A DNA stretch of 64,000 nucleotides from Chitinispirillaceae bacterium (GTDB taxonomy: Bacteria > Fibrobacterota > Chitinivibrionia > Chitinivibrionales > Chitinispirillaceae): NCBI GenBank assembly GCA_016929595.1, contig JAFGIN010000159.1, positions 1-64,000 on the forward strand. Reading direction: 5' to 3'. The notes under the pieces are model-generated. The model made no database searches and was not told the origin of the DNA. It saw only the letters and a program-made list of their open reading frames with translations. Both the position numbers and the translations under genes were made by a program. This document shows, piece after piece, positions 25,399-33,567 of this stretch. Positions within the stretch are counted from its first letter, which is position 1, and every line of letters starts with the position of its first letter.

Positions 25399-27804
25399 AT
25401 GAGACGAGTTACTCACTATTCTGAAGATGCCTTAAAAGCAAAGTTGATTCATGAGGATGCTGAGCGTTATAAGTTTGCGCTTATTTCCGCTTTTGCAGGA
25501 ATTACGATATTGACACCTGTGGTGTGGCTGCTGCTCCAGTCACCGTCACTTAATCTCACCATACCCGTAGAACCGCTTAAATATCTTACTGGAACAGCAT
25601 TCTTTGCATGTCTTGGCATATTGTTACTTTCTTTGTACCCAAAAAAATTGCAGTTATCAATAAATGTTCTCTCGATACTCTTTTCACTGATGTTTTTTCC
25701 GACGTTGATGTTTACCGGTGGTTTTATGAGTCCGTTCATTATAGTTTACATGTTGACCATGTTGTTATCAATAATCATGGTTGACATTGTTCCTATACGG
25801 ATTGGTGTCATCAATTTTTTTATTATTACCAGTAGTTATGTTTTTGTATCACTCGCACAGAAAACGGGAATAATTCCAGTTCATATCGATTTTGTAGAGC
25901 GGCTTATGATGCAGGATTATTTTTTCTGGCTGGTTTTTATTTCTGTGTGTATTTGCTTTATCAATGGGTTTATCGCTGTATATGCAACATCACGAAATAT
26001 AAAAGATACTCTGACACAAATGATCCTGACCTATAGACATGTTGCAGAAGGCACATCCGCGCTAATCGGGGAACAGTTTGAAACAGAAATTTGCGAGGCT
26101 GTAAAGAGAACGTTGCAGACAGATGCTGCGTTCCTTATAAAATTTGACAGTCAAAATGGTGACGCCGCGCAGATAATTTATGTAAATGATCGCAGCTGTG
26201 AGCACTATGAGAAAAAAATCGGGAATGAATTCAGAAATTTTTTAATACGGCAAGAATGTTCAGAACATGTTTACCAGGTAGGAACTATAAACGGGTTTCC
26301 TCTTGATATCACTCCGGCAACGCAATTTGTTTACTGGATACGGGTAGATGATTCTGTGGGAACACTCAGCGCGATTCTCGGCATTACGGATCCTCTTGTT
26401 AAGAAGATCAGAGGGATCCTGGCTGCGGATATACTTCAGATTTTTGCAAACAGGTTATCTGCAGAACTGGCACGATCCAGGGAGGAAAAGAAGAGGCTGC
26501 AGATGCAGCTTCTGCTTGGGCAGGGGCAGAAGATGCAGGCAATTGGAAAGCTTGCAAATGTGATAGCCCATGATTTCAATAATATCCTTAATGGTATTTT
26601 CGGGTTCGCATCACTGATCGCCAGGGTGGCAGGTCCGGATTCTATTCAGGCGAAATACACTGGCAGGATTTTCCAGCTTGGAAATAATGCTACAACGTTG
26701 ATCTCACAACTGCTTTCCTATTCCGGAACCAGACAGGTTAATTCAGAGCCCGTTGACATTTCCTCTGTTGTTGAGGAGTGTCTGGAAATTATCCGTCTGA
26801 CAATTAAAAAGAAGATTACAATTACAGATGATTTTAAGAGTGGATGTTTTGTAAATGGTGATGTATCGATGGTACAGTCTGCGTTGCTCAACCTGATGCT
26901 CAATGCTTGTGACTCAATGGCAGACCAGGGGATACTGACTGTAAAAATCGGAAAACACCTCATCGGGGAAGCTCATATTCATGATTTTCTCTCCGGACAA
27001 CAAATTCCATCAGGCGAGTACACAACGGTATTGGTTATGGATACGGGGTGCGGAATTCCAGAGGATCATTTGACAAGGATTTTCGAACCTTTTTTTACAA
27101 CAAAGGGAGCCGGCAGGGGGACGGGACTGGGGCTTGCTGCTGTAGTCGGGTGCATGGAGGCACATAGTGGCTATATTACAGTACGTTCTGTACCGGGAGG
27201 TGGTTCGATGTTTAAACTTTTTTTTCCTGTCAATTTTAATCAACAGGAGCCGGACATTGAAGATGTTAAAGGTCCGGACTCTTTTGTTACAAGCACCTCC
27301 AGCTTCGATGTTCAACTACAGGAAGATAGTAATATACCCTTGTCTGTAATTTCGAATCAGTATGAAGGGCAGAAGTATGAATTCACCGATACTCAAAAAA
27401 TAAAACTACGCAGCAGTATCAGAAAAATTCTTGTTGTGGATGATGAAGTCATGTTTCTTGATGCGCTGACGATGTTCCTGTCCGGTCTTAACTACAATAT
27501 AATCAGTTCCAGTTCTGGTGAATCGGCTGTAGGGCTGTTCAATGAAAATAAGGATGAAATAGAAATTACTATTCTGGATATGATGATACCCGATATTGCG
27601 GGAAGAGTACTGATGGATCGGTTTCGTGTAACCAAACCAGAAATTGAGGTAATAATAATGACCGGTTACAGCAATTCAACTGATTTAGAGTATGTGAAGA
27701 AACAGGGTGTGCTGACAATTTTAAATAAACCGTTTGAATTTGCTCTCTTGGATACTATACTTCTTAATATAGCGTTTAAACGGTGTAAGAATGGTATATT
27801 GTAG
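25399..27804 (+). CDS. Hybrid membrane sensor histidine kinase with C-terminal receiver
   Basis: The first 200 residues hold about six hydrophobic helices (ISAFAGITILTPVVWLLL, TFFACLGILLLSL, FFWLVFISVCICFINGF). A GAF-like region comes next, then a complete kinase core: H-box VIAHDFNNILNGIFGF near residue 390, N-box NLMLNACDSM, and G-boxes DTGCGIPEDHL and GAGRGTGLGLAAV. A receiver domain ends the protein (ILVVDDEVMFLDAL, phospho-acceptor in ILDMMIPD, KPFEF). The frame extends to TTG 25384; I use ATG 25399, and neither has a clear SD. A separate response regulator follows 53 bp downstream, so this looks like a phosphorelay. Confidence 0.9.
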   Translation: MRRVTHYSEDALKAKLIHEDAERYKFALISAFAGITILTPVVWLLLQSPSLNLTIPVEPLKYLTGTAFFACLGILLLSLYPKKLQLSINVLSILFSLMFFPTLMFTGGFMSPFIIVYMLTMLLSIIMVDIVPIRIGVINFFIITSSYVFVSLAQKTGIIPVHIDFVERLMMQDYFFWLVFISVCICFINGFIAVYATSRNIKDTLTQMILTYRHVAEGTSALIGEQFETEICEAVKRTLQTDAAFLIKFDSQNGDAAQIIYVNDRSCEHYEKKIGNEFRNFLIRQECSEHVYQVGTINGFPLDITPATQFVYWIRVDDSVGTLSAILGITDPLVKKIRGILAADILQIFANRLSAELARSREEKKRLQMQLLLGQGQKMQAIGKLANVIAHDFNNILNGIFGFASLIARVAGPDSIQAKYTGRIFQLGNNATTLISQLLSYSGTRQVNSEPVDISSVVEECLEIIRLTIKKKITITDDFKSGCFVNGDVSMVQSALLNLMLNACDSMADQGILTVKIGKHLIGEAHIHDFLSGQQIPSGEYTTVLVMDTGCGIPEDHLTRIFEPFFTTKGAGRGTGLGLAAVVGCMEAHSGYITVRSVPGGGSMFKLFFPVNFNQQEPDIEDVKGPDSFVTSTSSFDVQLQEDSNIPLSVISNQYEGQKYEFTDTQKIKLRSSIRKILVVDDEVMFLDALTMFLSGLNYNIISSSSGESAVGLFNENKDEIEITILDMMIPDIAGRVLMDRFRVTKPEIEVIIMTGYSNSTDLEYVKKQGVLTILNKPFEFALLDTILLNIAFKRCKNGIL

Positions 27805-27857
27805 AGTGGAGCTTTTGATTCTCATTGTTTTTTTATGTTGTTTTGAGGAGACAATTG

Positions 27858-28223
27858 TTGAAAATACTGGTGATTGATGATGATTATTCTGTAATTGAGC
27901 CTGTGATACTGCTTTTGGAAAGTGAAAACTATTCGGTAACATGGGCCAGAAATGGAAAAGAAGCATTAAATTTTATCAATACAGAAAAATTTGACTGGAT
28001 ATGTACTGATATAGTGATGCCCGAAATGGATGGTATTGAATTTCTAAATCGCATTCGGGAAACAAACCAGTCGATACGTTTTATTGCCTGGAGCGGTGCT
28101 ACATTTATCGATATGTATCTGAAAATTGCCAGACTCATGGGCGCTGTCAAGGTTATTTCCAAGCCTTTTTTGCCTGATGATATCCTCAACATAATTAAAG
28201 AATGGGATGCTCAAAAACAGTAA
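27858..28223 (+). CDS. Single-domain response regulator
   Basis: GAGGAG (27845-27850) places the start at TTG 27858, giving 121 aa beginning LKILVIDDD. All receiver landmarks are present: the acidic DDD pocket, phospho-acceptor D in CTDIVMPEMDG, WSGA (the Thr/Ser position) and KPF. There is no output domain, so it is a CheY/Spo0F-like relay or protein-interaction module, most likely serving the upstream hybrid kinase. Confidence 0.9.
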   Translation: MKILVIDDDYSVIEPVILLLESENYSVTWARNGKEALNFINTEKFDWICTDIVMPEMDGIEFLNRIRETNQSIRFIAWSGATFIDMYLKIARLMGAVKVISKPFLPDDILNIIKEWDAQKQ

Positions 28224-28245
28224 GACCTGAATCAGACAATTTCTT

Positions 28246-28806
28246 GTGGCTGAACAAACCCGTGTTACAATAATCTACGCACTTTTAGCAGTACTGTTCT
28301 TTTCAGGATCAGTAATTATCGGACAGATCCTGTTTGAATGGTATCGTCAGTATGTTTTACGCAGAAAATTGACAAAAAGGGTGCACCGGGCTGCTGCAGG
28401 AGAAAAAAATGCACGTCGATATCTTCGTGAACACGGCTTTACAATTGTAGATGAACAGGTGTATATTACAAAAAAACTCTCAGTTGACGGTGGTACCGTA
28501 CCTTTTGCTTTGCGAGCAGATTTTATTGTTAGAAAAGGTGGTCGGAATGCCGTTGTTGATGCTAAAAGCGGTGTTCAGGCTGCAGATCCGAAAAATCCGG
28601 AGACTCGTCGGAGAATGCTGGAATATTTCTGTTATTATGATGTTAGTGATGCATACATCTATGATGATGTCAGTAAATCATTGAAAAAAATGAAGTTTAC
28701 TGATGTCGTTTTACGTAAAAGAGACTGGAAACTTTTTATCGTTGGTTTGCTATGTGGATGTGTATTCAGTATTCTAATGTTCTTACTTATGAAAGAAATG
28801 GTTTAA
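28246..28806 (+). CDS. Membrane-anchored PD-(D/E)XK nuclease-like protein
   Basis: The 186-aa protein starts at GTG 28246; no internal ATG gives a complete domain. It has an N-terminal TM helix (residues 8-30) and a C-terminal one (162-181). Between them lies a soluble domain with the order of a PD-(D/E)XK fold: E53 in GEKNARRYLREHGF, D92 in LRADFIV, D105-A-K107 in VVDAKSG, then the helix RRRMLEYFCYYDV. The motif is complete enough for metal binding, so nuclease activity is possible, but tethering both ends to the membrane is unusual for a nuclease. It follows the two-component genes at 22 bp and overlaps the 3' end of the convergent dehydrogenase by 20 bp. Confidence 0.65.
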   Translation: MAEQTRVTIIYALLAVLFFSGSVIIGQILFEWYRQYVLRRKLTKRVHRAAAGEKNARRYLREHGFTIVDEQVYITKKLSVDGGTVPFALRADFIVRKGGRNAVVDAKSGVQAADPKNPETRRRMLEYFCYYDVSDAYIYDDVSKSLKKMKFTDVVLRKRDWKLFIVGLLCGCVFSILMFLLMKEMV

Positions 28807-29713
28807 GCTTTTTTTTAAGTTCTGCACTATAAAAATGGAGGTAGTCTCTGTTAATGGCTGATGCATGAGGATAGATCAGGACGTCCGGATGATCCCAGAG
28901 GGGGGAGTTCTGGGGTAATGGTTCTTCTTTGAATACATCAAGGGCTGCTCCGGATATTTTTTTATGTTCGAGAGCCCAGAGCAGATCAGATTCATTACAA
29001 CAGTTCCCTCTCCCTAAATTGTAAAAACAGGCATCAGAATTGGTATGGTCAAAAAACTGCCGGTTAAAAATGTCTGCTGTTGATTTGTCTGCGGGTAGAA
29101 AACTGACTATGTGGTCAACTTGCCCGAGAAACTGCTGGCATTGTTGGGGATTGATTATAAGATCCGTATCACTGTCGAGTACCGGGTCGCGGGAAGATCT
29201 TTTAACCGCCCATATTCTGCAGCCAAACGTTTTGAGCATACCTGCACAGCACCGTGCGATTGATCCGTACCCGTAAAACAGAATGGTTTGAGTTGCCAGC
29301 CTTTTTCCCATACTGAAAAAATTTCTGTTCCATAGGTGTTGTTGCTGGTGAGTAATTGCTTTATGGAACTGTTTATTAAAATGTAAAATCATGGCACACA
29401 GTGTTTCAGCAATCAATGGACCGTGGAATGTACCATGAAAAACGGGGATAGAATATTCGTGGAGACGCTCTATCCAGTCAGAACCTGCAGCTGGTGTAAA
29501 TATAGCCTTTAAGCGACTGGAACGTGGATACCACTCTTTTCTAAATACCCACGTAATAAGGATATCAAAATCTGAAACACTCTTTTCAAGTGTTTCGATG
29601 TCCGGTATCTCCAGAAACGTATGTGATGGGAAATATTCAGACAGGGATTTCAATTGTTCACTTGTAATTGAAAATGCATCGATGTTATTAGAAAGAAAGA
29701 CGCCAATGATCAT
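28787..29713 (-). CDS. D-isomer-specific 2-hydroxyacid dehydrogenase
   Basis: The 308-aa protein has the NAD-binding Rossmann signature (LFYGYGSIARCCAGML) and the catalytic residues of the family: Arg in NLGRGNC, Glu in FKEEPLP and His in YPHASA. It is closest in pattern to GhrA/phosphoglycerate-dehydrogenase-like enzymes, so it probably reduces a 2-oxoacid with NAD(P)H. The substrate is not clear. It lies 3 bp behind the DAHP synthase gene, which hints at a link with aromatic precursor metabolism, but position is the only evidence. Confidence 0.88.
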   Translation of the reverse strand: MIIGVFLSNNIDAFSITSEQLKSLSEYFPSHTFLEIPDIETLEKSVSDFDILITWVFRKEWYPRSSRLKAIFTPAAGSDWIERLHEYSIPVFHGTFHGPLIAETLCAMILHFNKQFHKAITHQQQHLWNRNFFSMGKRLATQTILFYGYGSIARCCAGMLKTFGCRIWAVKRSSRDPVLDSDTDLIINPQQCQQFLGQVDHIVSFLPADKSTADIFNRQFFDHTNSDACFYNLGRGNCCNESDLLWALEHKKISGAALDVFKEEPLPQNSPLWDHPDVLIYPHASAINRDYLHFYSAELKKKLKPFLS

Positions 29714-29716
29714 AAT

Positions 29717-30745
29717 TTAACAGTGTTCCGCGATCTCTTTGAGCAGGTATACAGTATCGTTCCAGCCGATGCACGGGTCGGTAATTGATTTTCCGTAAAC
29801 TGTTCCGTCAGTTTTCTGATTACTTTCCTCAATAAAACTTTCTATCATCAGTCCCTGGATCATCTTTGAAAGCACCGGGGAGTAGTTCCGGCTTCTCAAT
29901 ACTTCCATTGAGATGCGGGATTGTTCTTTGAATTGTTTCCCTGAATTATCGTGGTTTACATCAATAAATATTGATGGATTCAGTAAATTGCGTGATGTGT
30001 AACTTTCCGAAAGCTCTATAAGGTCTTCATAGTGGTAGTTTGGAACAACTCTTCCGTAATGATCGACTGCACCTCTTAAAATACAATGAGCATAAGCGTT
30101 TCCGCTTGTCATACATTCATAGCCATTGTAGGCAAATACATGTGGAATCTGAGCTGCATAAATGGAATTAAGCATCACTTTTAAATCGCCGCTGGTAGGA
30201 TTTTTCATGCCAACCGGTATCTCCATACCGCTGGCAGTAAGACGATGCTGCTGGTTTTCGACCGATCGTGCGCCGATCGCTACATAGCTGAGCAGATCGT
30301 CAAGATAAGGGGTATTATCCGGATAGAGCATCTCATCAGCGGCTGTAAGTCCCGATTCACTGAGCGATTTTATATGCATTTTTCGAATTGCAAAAATTCC
30401 TTTTGCGATGTTAGGACTTTTCAGAGGGTCTGGTTGATGAGCCATGCCTTTATAACCCTCTCCGGTTGTTCGCGGCTTGTTTGTATAAATCCTTGGTATA
30501 AGCAGAAGGCGTTCTTTTACTTCATCCTGCAGTTTGGATAACCGGGAAACATAGTCGCAGACAGCTGCTTCATCATGTGCGCTGCAGGGACCGATTACAA
30601 TAATTAAGCGATTGTCTTTTTTTTCAAATACATTTCTGATCTCCAGATCTCTTTTTTCCTTAATTTTTATCAGATCCGGTGAAAGTGGTGTCTGCAGTTT
30701 CACTTCATCAGGAGATGGCAGTTTTCTGATTGGATTAAAACTCAT
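29717..30745 (-). CDS. 3-deoxy-7-phosphoheptulonate (DAHP) synthase, class I
   Basis: The 342-aa product matches the AroF/G/H type: VIGPCSAHDEAAV, the PRIYTNKPRTTGEGYKGM segment that binds phosphoenolpyruvate, PTSGD, DVNHDNSGK and GWNDT near the end. It condenses phosphoenolpyruvate and erythrose 4-phosphate as the first step of the shikimate pathway. SD AAAGGAAG precedes the ATG. Whether it is feedback-inhibited, and by which amino acid, cannot be read safely. It is the middle gene of a leftward three-gene unit. Confidence 0.95.
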   Translation of the reverse strand: MSFNPIRKLPSPDEVKLQTPLSPDLIKIKEKRDLEIRNVFEKKDNRLIIVIGPCSAHDEAAVCDYVSRLSKLQDEVKERLLLIPRIYTNKPRTTGEGYKGMAHQPDPLKSPNIAKGIFAIRKMHIKSLSESGLTAADEMLYPDNTPYLDDLLSYVAIGARSVENQQHRLTASGMEIPVGMKNPTSGDLKVMLNSIYAAQIPHVFAYNGYECMTSGNAYAHCILRGAVDHYGRVVPNYHYEDLIELSESYTSRNLLNPSIFIDVNHDNSGKQFKEQSRISMEVLRSRNYSPVLSKMIQGLMIESFIEESNQKTDGTVYGKSITDPCIGWNDTVYLLKEIAEHC

Positions 30746-30774
30746 ATTCTTCCTTTAAGAAAGGTTCTGTAATA

Positions 30775-31674
30775 TCAATTTGAAAGCAGTGTTTCTTCAA
30801 CAAAGGGGATCTCTTCATGAAGAAAATACCACTGTTGCGGGTACTTTCCGACTATGGCCTCGAGTGAGGTGTAAAGATTTTCAATGACTTTGCCGGGATC
30901 AGATCTGTTTATTTTTTCGATCTGTAGAGTATAGCCGCCGCTGGTTGTACGAATCATGAAAATAGTGAAAAGGTCAAGATCTGTTCCCGAGAAGCGTATT
31001 ATTCTATCGATGCCGGCGCCTCCCCATATCTGCGATCCCAAAAGGGACACTTTTTGGCTGTATTCAGTTTTTTCATCAAAAATACTTATGAGAATCTCTT
31101 TCCGTCGCAGCGCTGCAGCCATTTCCATAGCGGCCGCAGTACCGGCACGGCCGATTTGGATGAAATTTATTTTTCCGAAATCTGCACATTGTGTTAATTC
31201 GGCTGCTCTTTTGGATGCCATTTCCGCGAGGGTCTCAGTTTTAAAACGAAGAACGGTATTTACCGGAAGTCTCAAAGCTGCAAGAAGTGGTGTAACAAAC
31301 TCAACTGCACCAAAATGGCCATTTGCAAGCAACACGGCCTTTCCCTCTGAGAGGGATTTTTGAAGCTGTTCGATTCCATCATTGACTTCAATATTTGCAT
31401 ATAGAAAATTGCGAAATTCAAGTGGTGGAAGGCATAATCCCAGCAGTTTTTCGTAGTAGTGCAGAATCAGATTGTACTGAAACTGCCCGATTGATTTTTT
31501 GTCTGAGTTGAATCCAAATGCATCAAGATTGCTTCGAATAAAGGAGCTTTCTTCCGGATGGAGCGTAAACCACTCATTACCCTTGTTTGTGATGGTCTGA
31601 AGAAGTTTTGCCGGATCACCTTCGCGTGTACACTGCATCACTTCATGACATTGCAAAAATTCACTTAAACTCAT
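30775..31674 (-). CDS. LpxL/HtrB-family lysophospholipid or lipid A acyltransferase
   Basis: The 299-aa protein carries the HX4E catalytic motif in NGHFGAVEF and the family ending PQQWYFLHEE. Unlike typical LpxL proteins it has no obvious N-terminal TM helix, so it may be a peripheral membrane protein. It probably transfers a fatty acyl chain to a lipid acceptor such as a lipid A precursor. A second, more typical homologue lies in the LPS operon at 43300-44217, so the two may have different acceptors or acyl donors. It leads the operon with DAHP synthase. Confidence 0.75.
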   Translation of the reverse strand: MSLSEFLQCHEVMQCTREGDPAKLLQTITNKGNEWFTLHPEESSFIRSNLDAFGFNSDKKSIGQFQYNLILHYYEKLLGLCLPPLEFRNFLYANIEVNDGIEQLQKSLSEGKAVLLANGHFGAVEFVTPLLAALRLPVNTVLRFKTETLAEMASKRAAELTQCADFGKINFIQIGRAGTAAAMEMAAALRRKEILISIFDEKTEYSQKVSLLGSQIWGGAGIDRIIRFSGTDLDLFTIFMIRTTSGGYTLQIEKINRSDPGKVIENLYTSLEAIVGKYPQQWYFLHEEIPFVEETLLSN

Positions 31675-31796
31675 ATCCGATACCTGAACAGATAAAAAGA
31701 GATGTAAGATTGAAATAAAAGATAATATATAGAATTGGCCAATACTTAATTCATTTTATATCAAGGTACAAAAATAGGGAAATCCTGGGAGGGGAG

Positions 31797-32174
31797 TCAT
31801 TTACTGAGCATTCTGCGTATCGTGTCTTTGAACTCTTCTAAATCAAAGGGTTTTGAGATGTATTCATCTGCTTTGAGGATTTTTTTACCGATCAGGCGGT
31901 CTTTTTCAGTAGATTTTGCAGTCAGAAGCATAACTCTGGTTGATTGTAGTGCCGGATCATCGCGAATGAATTTCAGAACTTCCCATCCATCCATTGCCGG
32001 CATCATGACATCCAGGACTACAAGATCAAATTTCTGCTGTGATAACAGAGACAGAGCTTCAAATCCATTATCGATACTTACGACAGGATATCCCATAGTT
32101 TTAATTATCAGGGTGAGGGATTCTCTGATTCCAGGGTCATCATCAATAATCAGAATTCTTTCGGCTTGATTCAT
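31797..32174 (-). CDS. Single-domain response regulator
   Basis: The 125-aa product is a bare receiver: ILIIDDDPGIRES, phospho-acceptor D in VVLDVMMPAMDGWE, LLTAKS and the KPFDLEEF lysine. There is no DNA-binding or enzymatic output. It is monocistronic, with no kinase next to it; the hybrid kinase at 25399 is the nearest candidate partner. A GC-rich hairpin (CCGGG-TTTTTA-CCCGG, 32217-32232) lies in its upstream region. Confidence 0.9.
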   Translation of the reverse strand: MNQAERILIIDDDPGIRESLTLIIKTMGYPVVSIDNGFEALSLLSQQKFDLVVLDVMMPAMDGWEVLKFIRDDPALQSTRVMLLTAKSTEKDRLIGKKILKADEYISKPFDLEEFKDTIRRMLSK

Positions 32175-32421
32175 TTTCGATTGTACCTGTAAAAACAGCT
32201 GATTATAGTGAAAACGCCGGGTTTTTACCCGGTAATACTATGACAGTTAGTGGAAATTAGGTTGAAAGCAAAAATAGCGCCGGTTTTAATGTTGCTCAAA
32301 TAGTAATTTTAATAGATTTAACAGGTTAAATAAATTAGATTTGGAACTTTATGCAGTAAAATGATATGTTATTCAGGAGTGCCCGGTTGGATTGGGCAGG
32401 AATTGTTTTGAAAGGAGCAAT

Positions 32422-32982
32422 ATGTTACTACCTTCCGAATGTGTGTTGTATAGTGGTGGCCATCAGGGTGCGGAGTCTTTTTTCGGAGAATGCGCAGAGA
32501 GGTGGGGGATAAAAGAAGTTACCTATTCTTATGAAGGGCACTTTATTAAAAGAAATAAGAATGTAGTCATGCTGAGTGAATCAGACCTCAACAAAGGTGA
32601 TATCAGCATGGATATAGTTTCGATTCATATGCATCGATCATTCGGGCATTCTGATGCTATTCGCAAGGTTCTTCAATCAATATTTCACATGGTGAACAAT
32701 GGATCGCAGGTATTTGCAGTGGGTAGTATTCAGGATGATAATACCGTTAAGGGGGGAACCGGATGGTGTGTGGAACTGGGCAAGTTTTTTAATAGAAATG
32801 TTCATGTGTTTGATAAAGCCAGAACCGGCTGGTTTACCTGGAAAAGAGGGGAGTGGGTAGCGGATCTTCCTGTTATTCATGAGAAAACATTCTGTGGAAG
32901 TGGATCGAGAAGTCTTACTGATGAATCATCGAAGGCGATCGAAGAACTGTTTTATCGCTCCTTTGGGAAGGGTTTGAAATAA
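32422..32982 (+). CDS. SLOG-like (Rossmann) protein, possibly nucleotide-binding
   Basis: ATG 32422 follows AAAGGAGCAAT and gives 186 aa; an upstream TTG at 32392 is not needed. The N-terminus VLYSGGHQGAESFFGECAE resembles the glycine-rich loop of SLOG/YspA-type proteins, which bind nucleotide-derived ligands. The C-terminal FCGSGSRSLTDESSKAIEELF matches the GxGTRxLTxxGxxAI helix seen in that group. Some SLOG proteins act in antiviral signalling, but this gene stands alone without effector partners, so I make no such claim. A terminator follows directly. Confidence 0.55.
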   Translation: MLLPSECVLYSGGHQGAESFFGECAERWGIKEVTYSYEGHFIKRNKNVVMLSESDLNKGDISMDIVSIHMHRSFGHSDAIRKVLQSIFHMVNNGSQVFAVGSIQDDNTVKGGTGWCVELGKFFNRNVHVFDKARTGWFTWKRGEWVADLPVIHEKTFCGSGSRSLTDESSKAIEELFYRSFGKGLK

Positions 32983-33017
32983 CTTTTTTCAAAAGTATCA
33001 ATTTCAGAATTTTTTAG

Positions 33018-33057
33018 AAAGCTCATTGATCCAGGAACCTGAATCAGTGGGCTTTTT
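33018..33057 (+). terminator. Rho-independent terminator after the SLOG-like gene
   Basis: AAAGCTCATTGAT (33018-33030) pairs with ATCAGTGGGCTTT (33043-33055), with two G-U pairs, and is followed by a T-run. It lies 35 bp past the stop codon. Confidence 0.75.
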
Positions 33058-33068
33058 AGCTTTTAACC

Positions 33069-33236
33069 TTAATTCTACAACGTTAATATTACTGTTCCGG
33101 TCGTCGAGCGGAGTCGAGACGACGCATTTTAAGCAAATCACGCTTGTCATTTCGACCTTTCGACTTCGCTCAATGCACCGCTTGCGCTCAATGACCTTTT
33201 TGATGCGATTTAGGTATTTTAACGTTGTAGAATTAA
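33069..33236. mobile_element. MITE-like element with 18-bp perfect terminal inverted repeats
   Basis: TTAATTCTACAACGTTAA (33069-33086) and its exact reverse complement (33219-33236) bound a 168-bp non-coding unit. The interior contains further GC-rich palindromes (GTCGTCGAGCGGAGTC with GAGACGAC) and a TTTCGACCTTTCGACTTCGC stretch of a kind common in dispersed repeats. A second unit with the same TIR core lies at 50201-50319. TTAA at both outer ends could be the target duplication. No transposase is encoded. Confidence 0.7.
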
Positions 33237-33336
33237 TTAAAAATAATTATGATAAGTAAGTGTTCTGCAGGTTATTGGATTTTCGAGGTTTGTGTTGTTC
33301 ATACATTATTCTATGTAATGCAAACTACTTTCACGC

Positions 33337-33365
33337 TTGTTTTTAGTTCAAATTTCGGGTAGAAT
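33337..33365 (+). promoter_or_regulatory. Sigma-70-type promoter of candidate small RNA
   Basis: TTGTTT (33337-33342) and TAGAAT (33360-33365) are spaced by exactly 17 bp. The expected transcription start is near 33372, just upstream of a short hairpin and a strong terminator, with no reading frame between. Confidence 0.5.
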
Positions 33366-33371
33366 AAGTTA

Positions 33372-33467
33372 TAGCAGGCGCCGCATAGTAAGTGCGGTGG
33401 AAGTATTACAGCATTTACCTCCTTCATTAAGAAGCCCGCATCTTCAGCAGATGCGGGCTTCTTTTTT
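33372..33467 (+). ncRNA. Candidate ~95-nt small RNA with exposed anti-Shine-Dalgarno motif
   Basis: After the promoter comes a 7-bp hairpin with stem core CCGCA/TGCGG (33381-33397). An unpaired stretch follows that contains ACCTCCTT (33417-33424), identical to the anti-SD tail of 16S rRNA. A perfect terminator hairpin then closes the unit. This is the architecture of a trans-acting small RNA that could pair with ribosome-binding sites. It could instead be a long leader or a decayed unit; the next gene starts 100 bp after the terminator. No known RNA family is recognised. Confidence 0.45.
33430..33467 (+). terminator. Strong rho-independent terminator
   Basis: AGAAGCCCGCATCT (33430-33443) pairs perfectly over 14 bp with AGATGCGGGCTTCT (33449-33462) across a TCAGC loop, followed by six Ts (33462-33467). 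Confidence 0.9.
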
Positions 33468-33567
33468 ACTCTACAAATAAGGCTGAATACTGAATAGTGT
33501 TGAAAAAAATCAAGTAAAATGATAGGATAGCTGTAATGAGGTAATTTAATAGTTCAGGTGTAGCGAA

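Noticed and set aside
33069-33236. CRISPR or tRNA-like structure in the palindromic gap
   Set aside because: There are no regular spacers or repeated units and no cloverleaf; perfect terminal inverted repeats explain it better.
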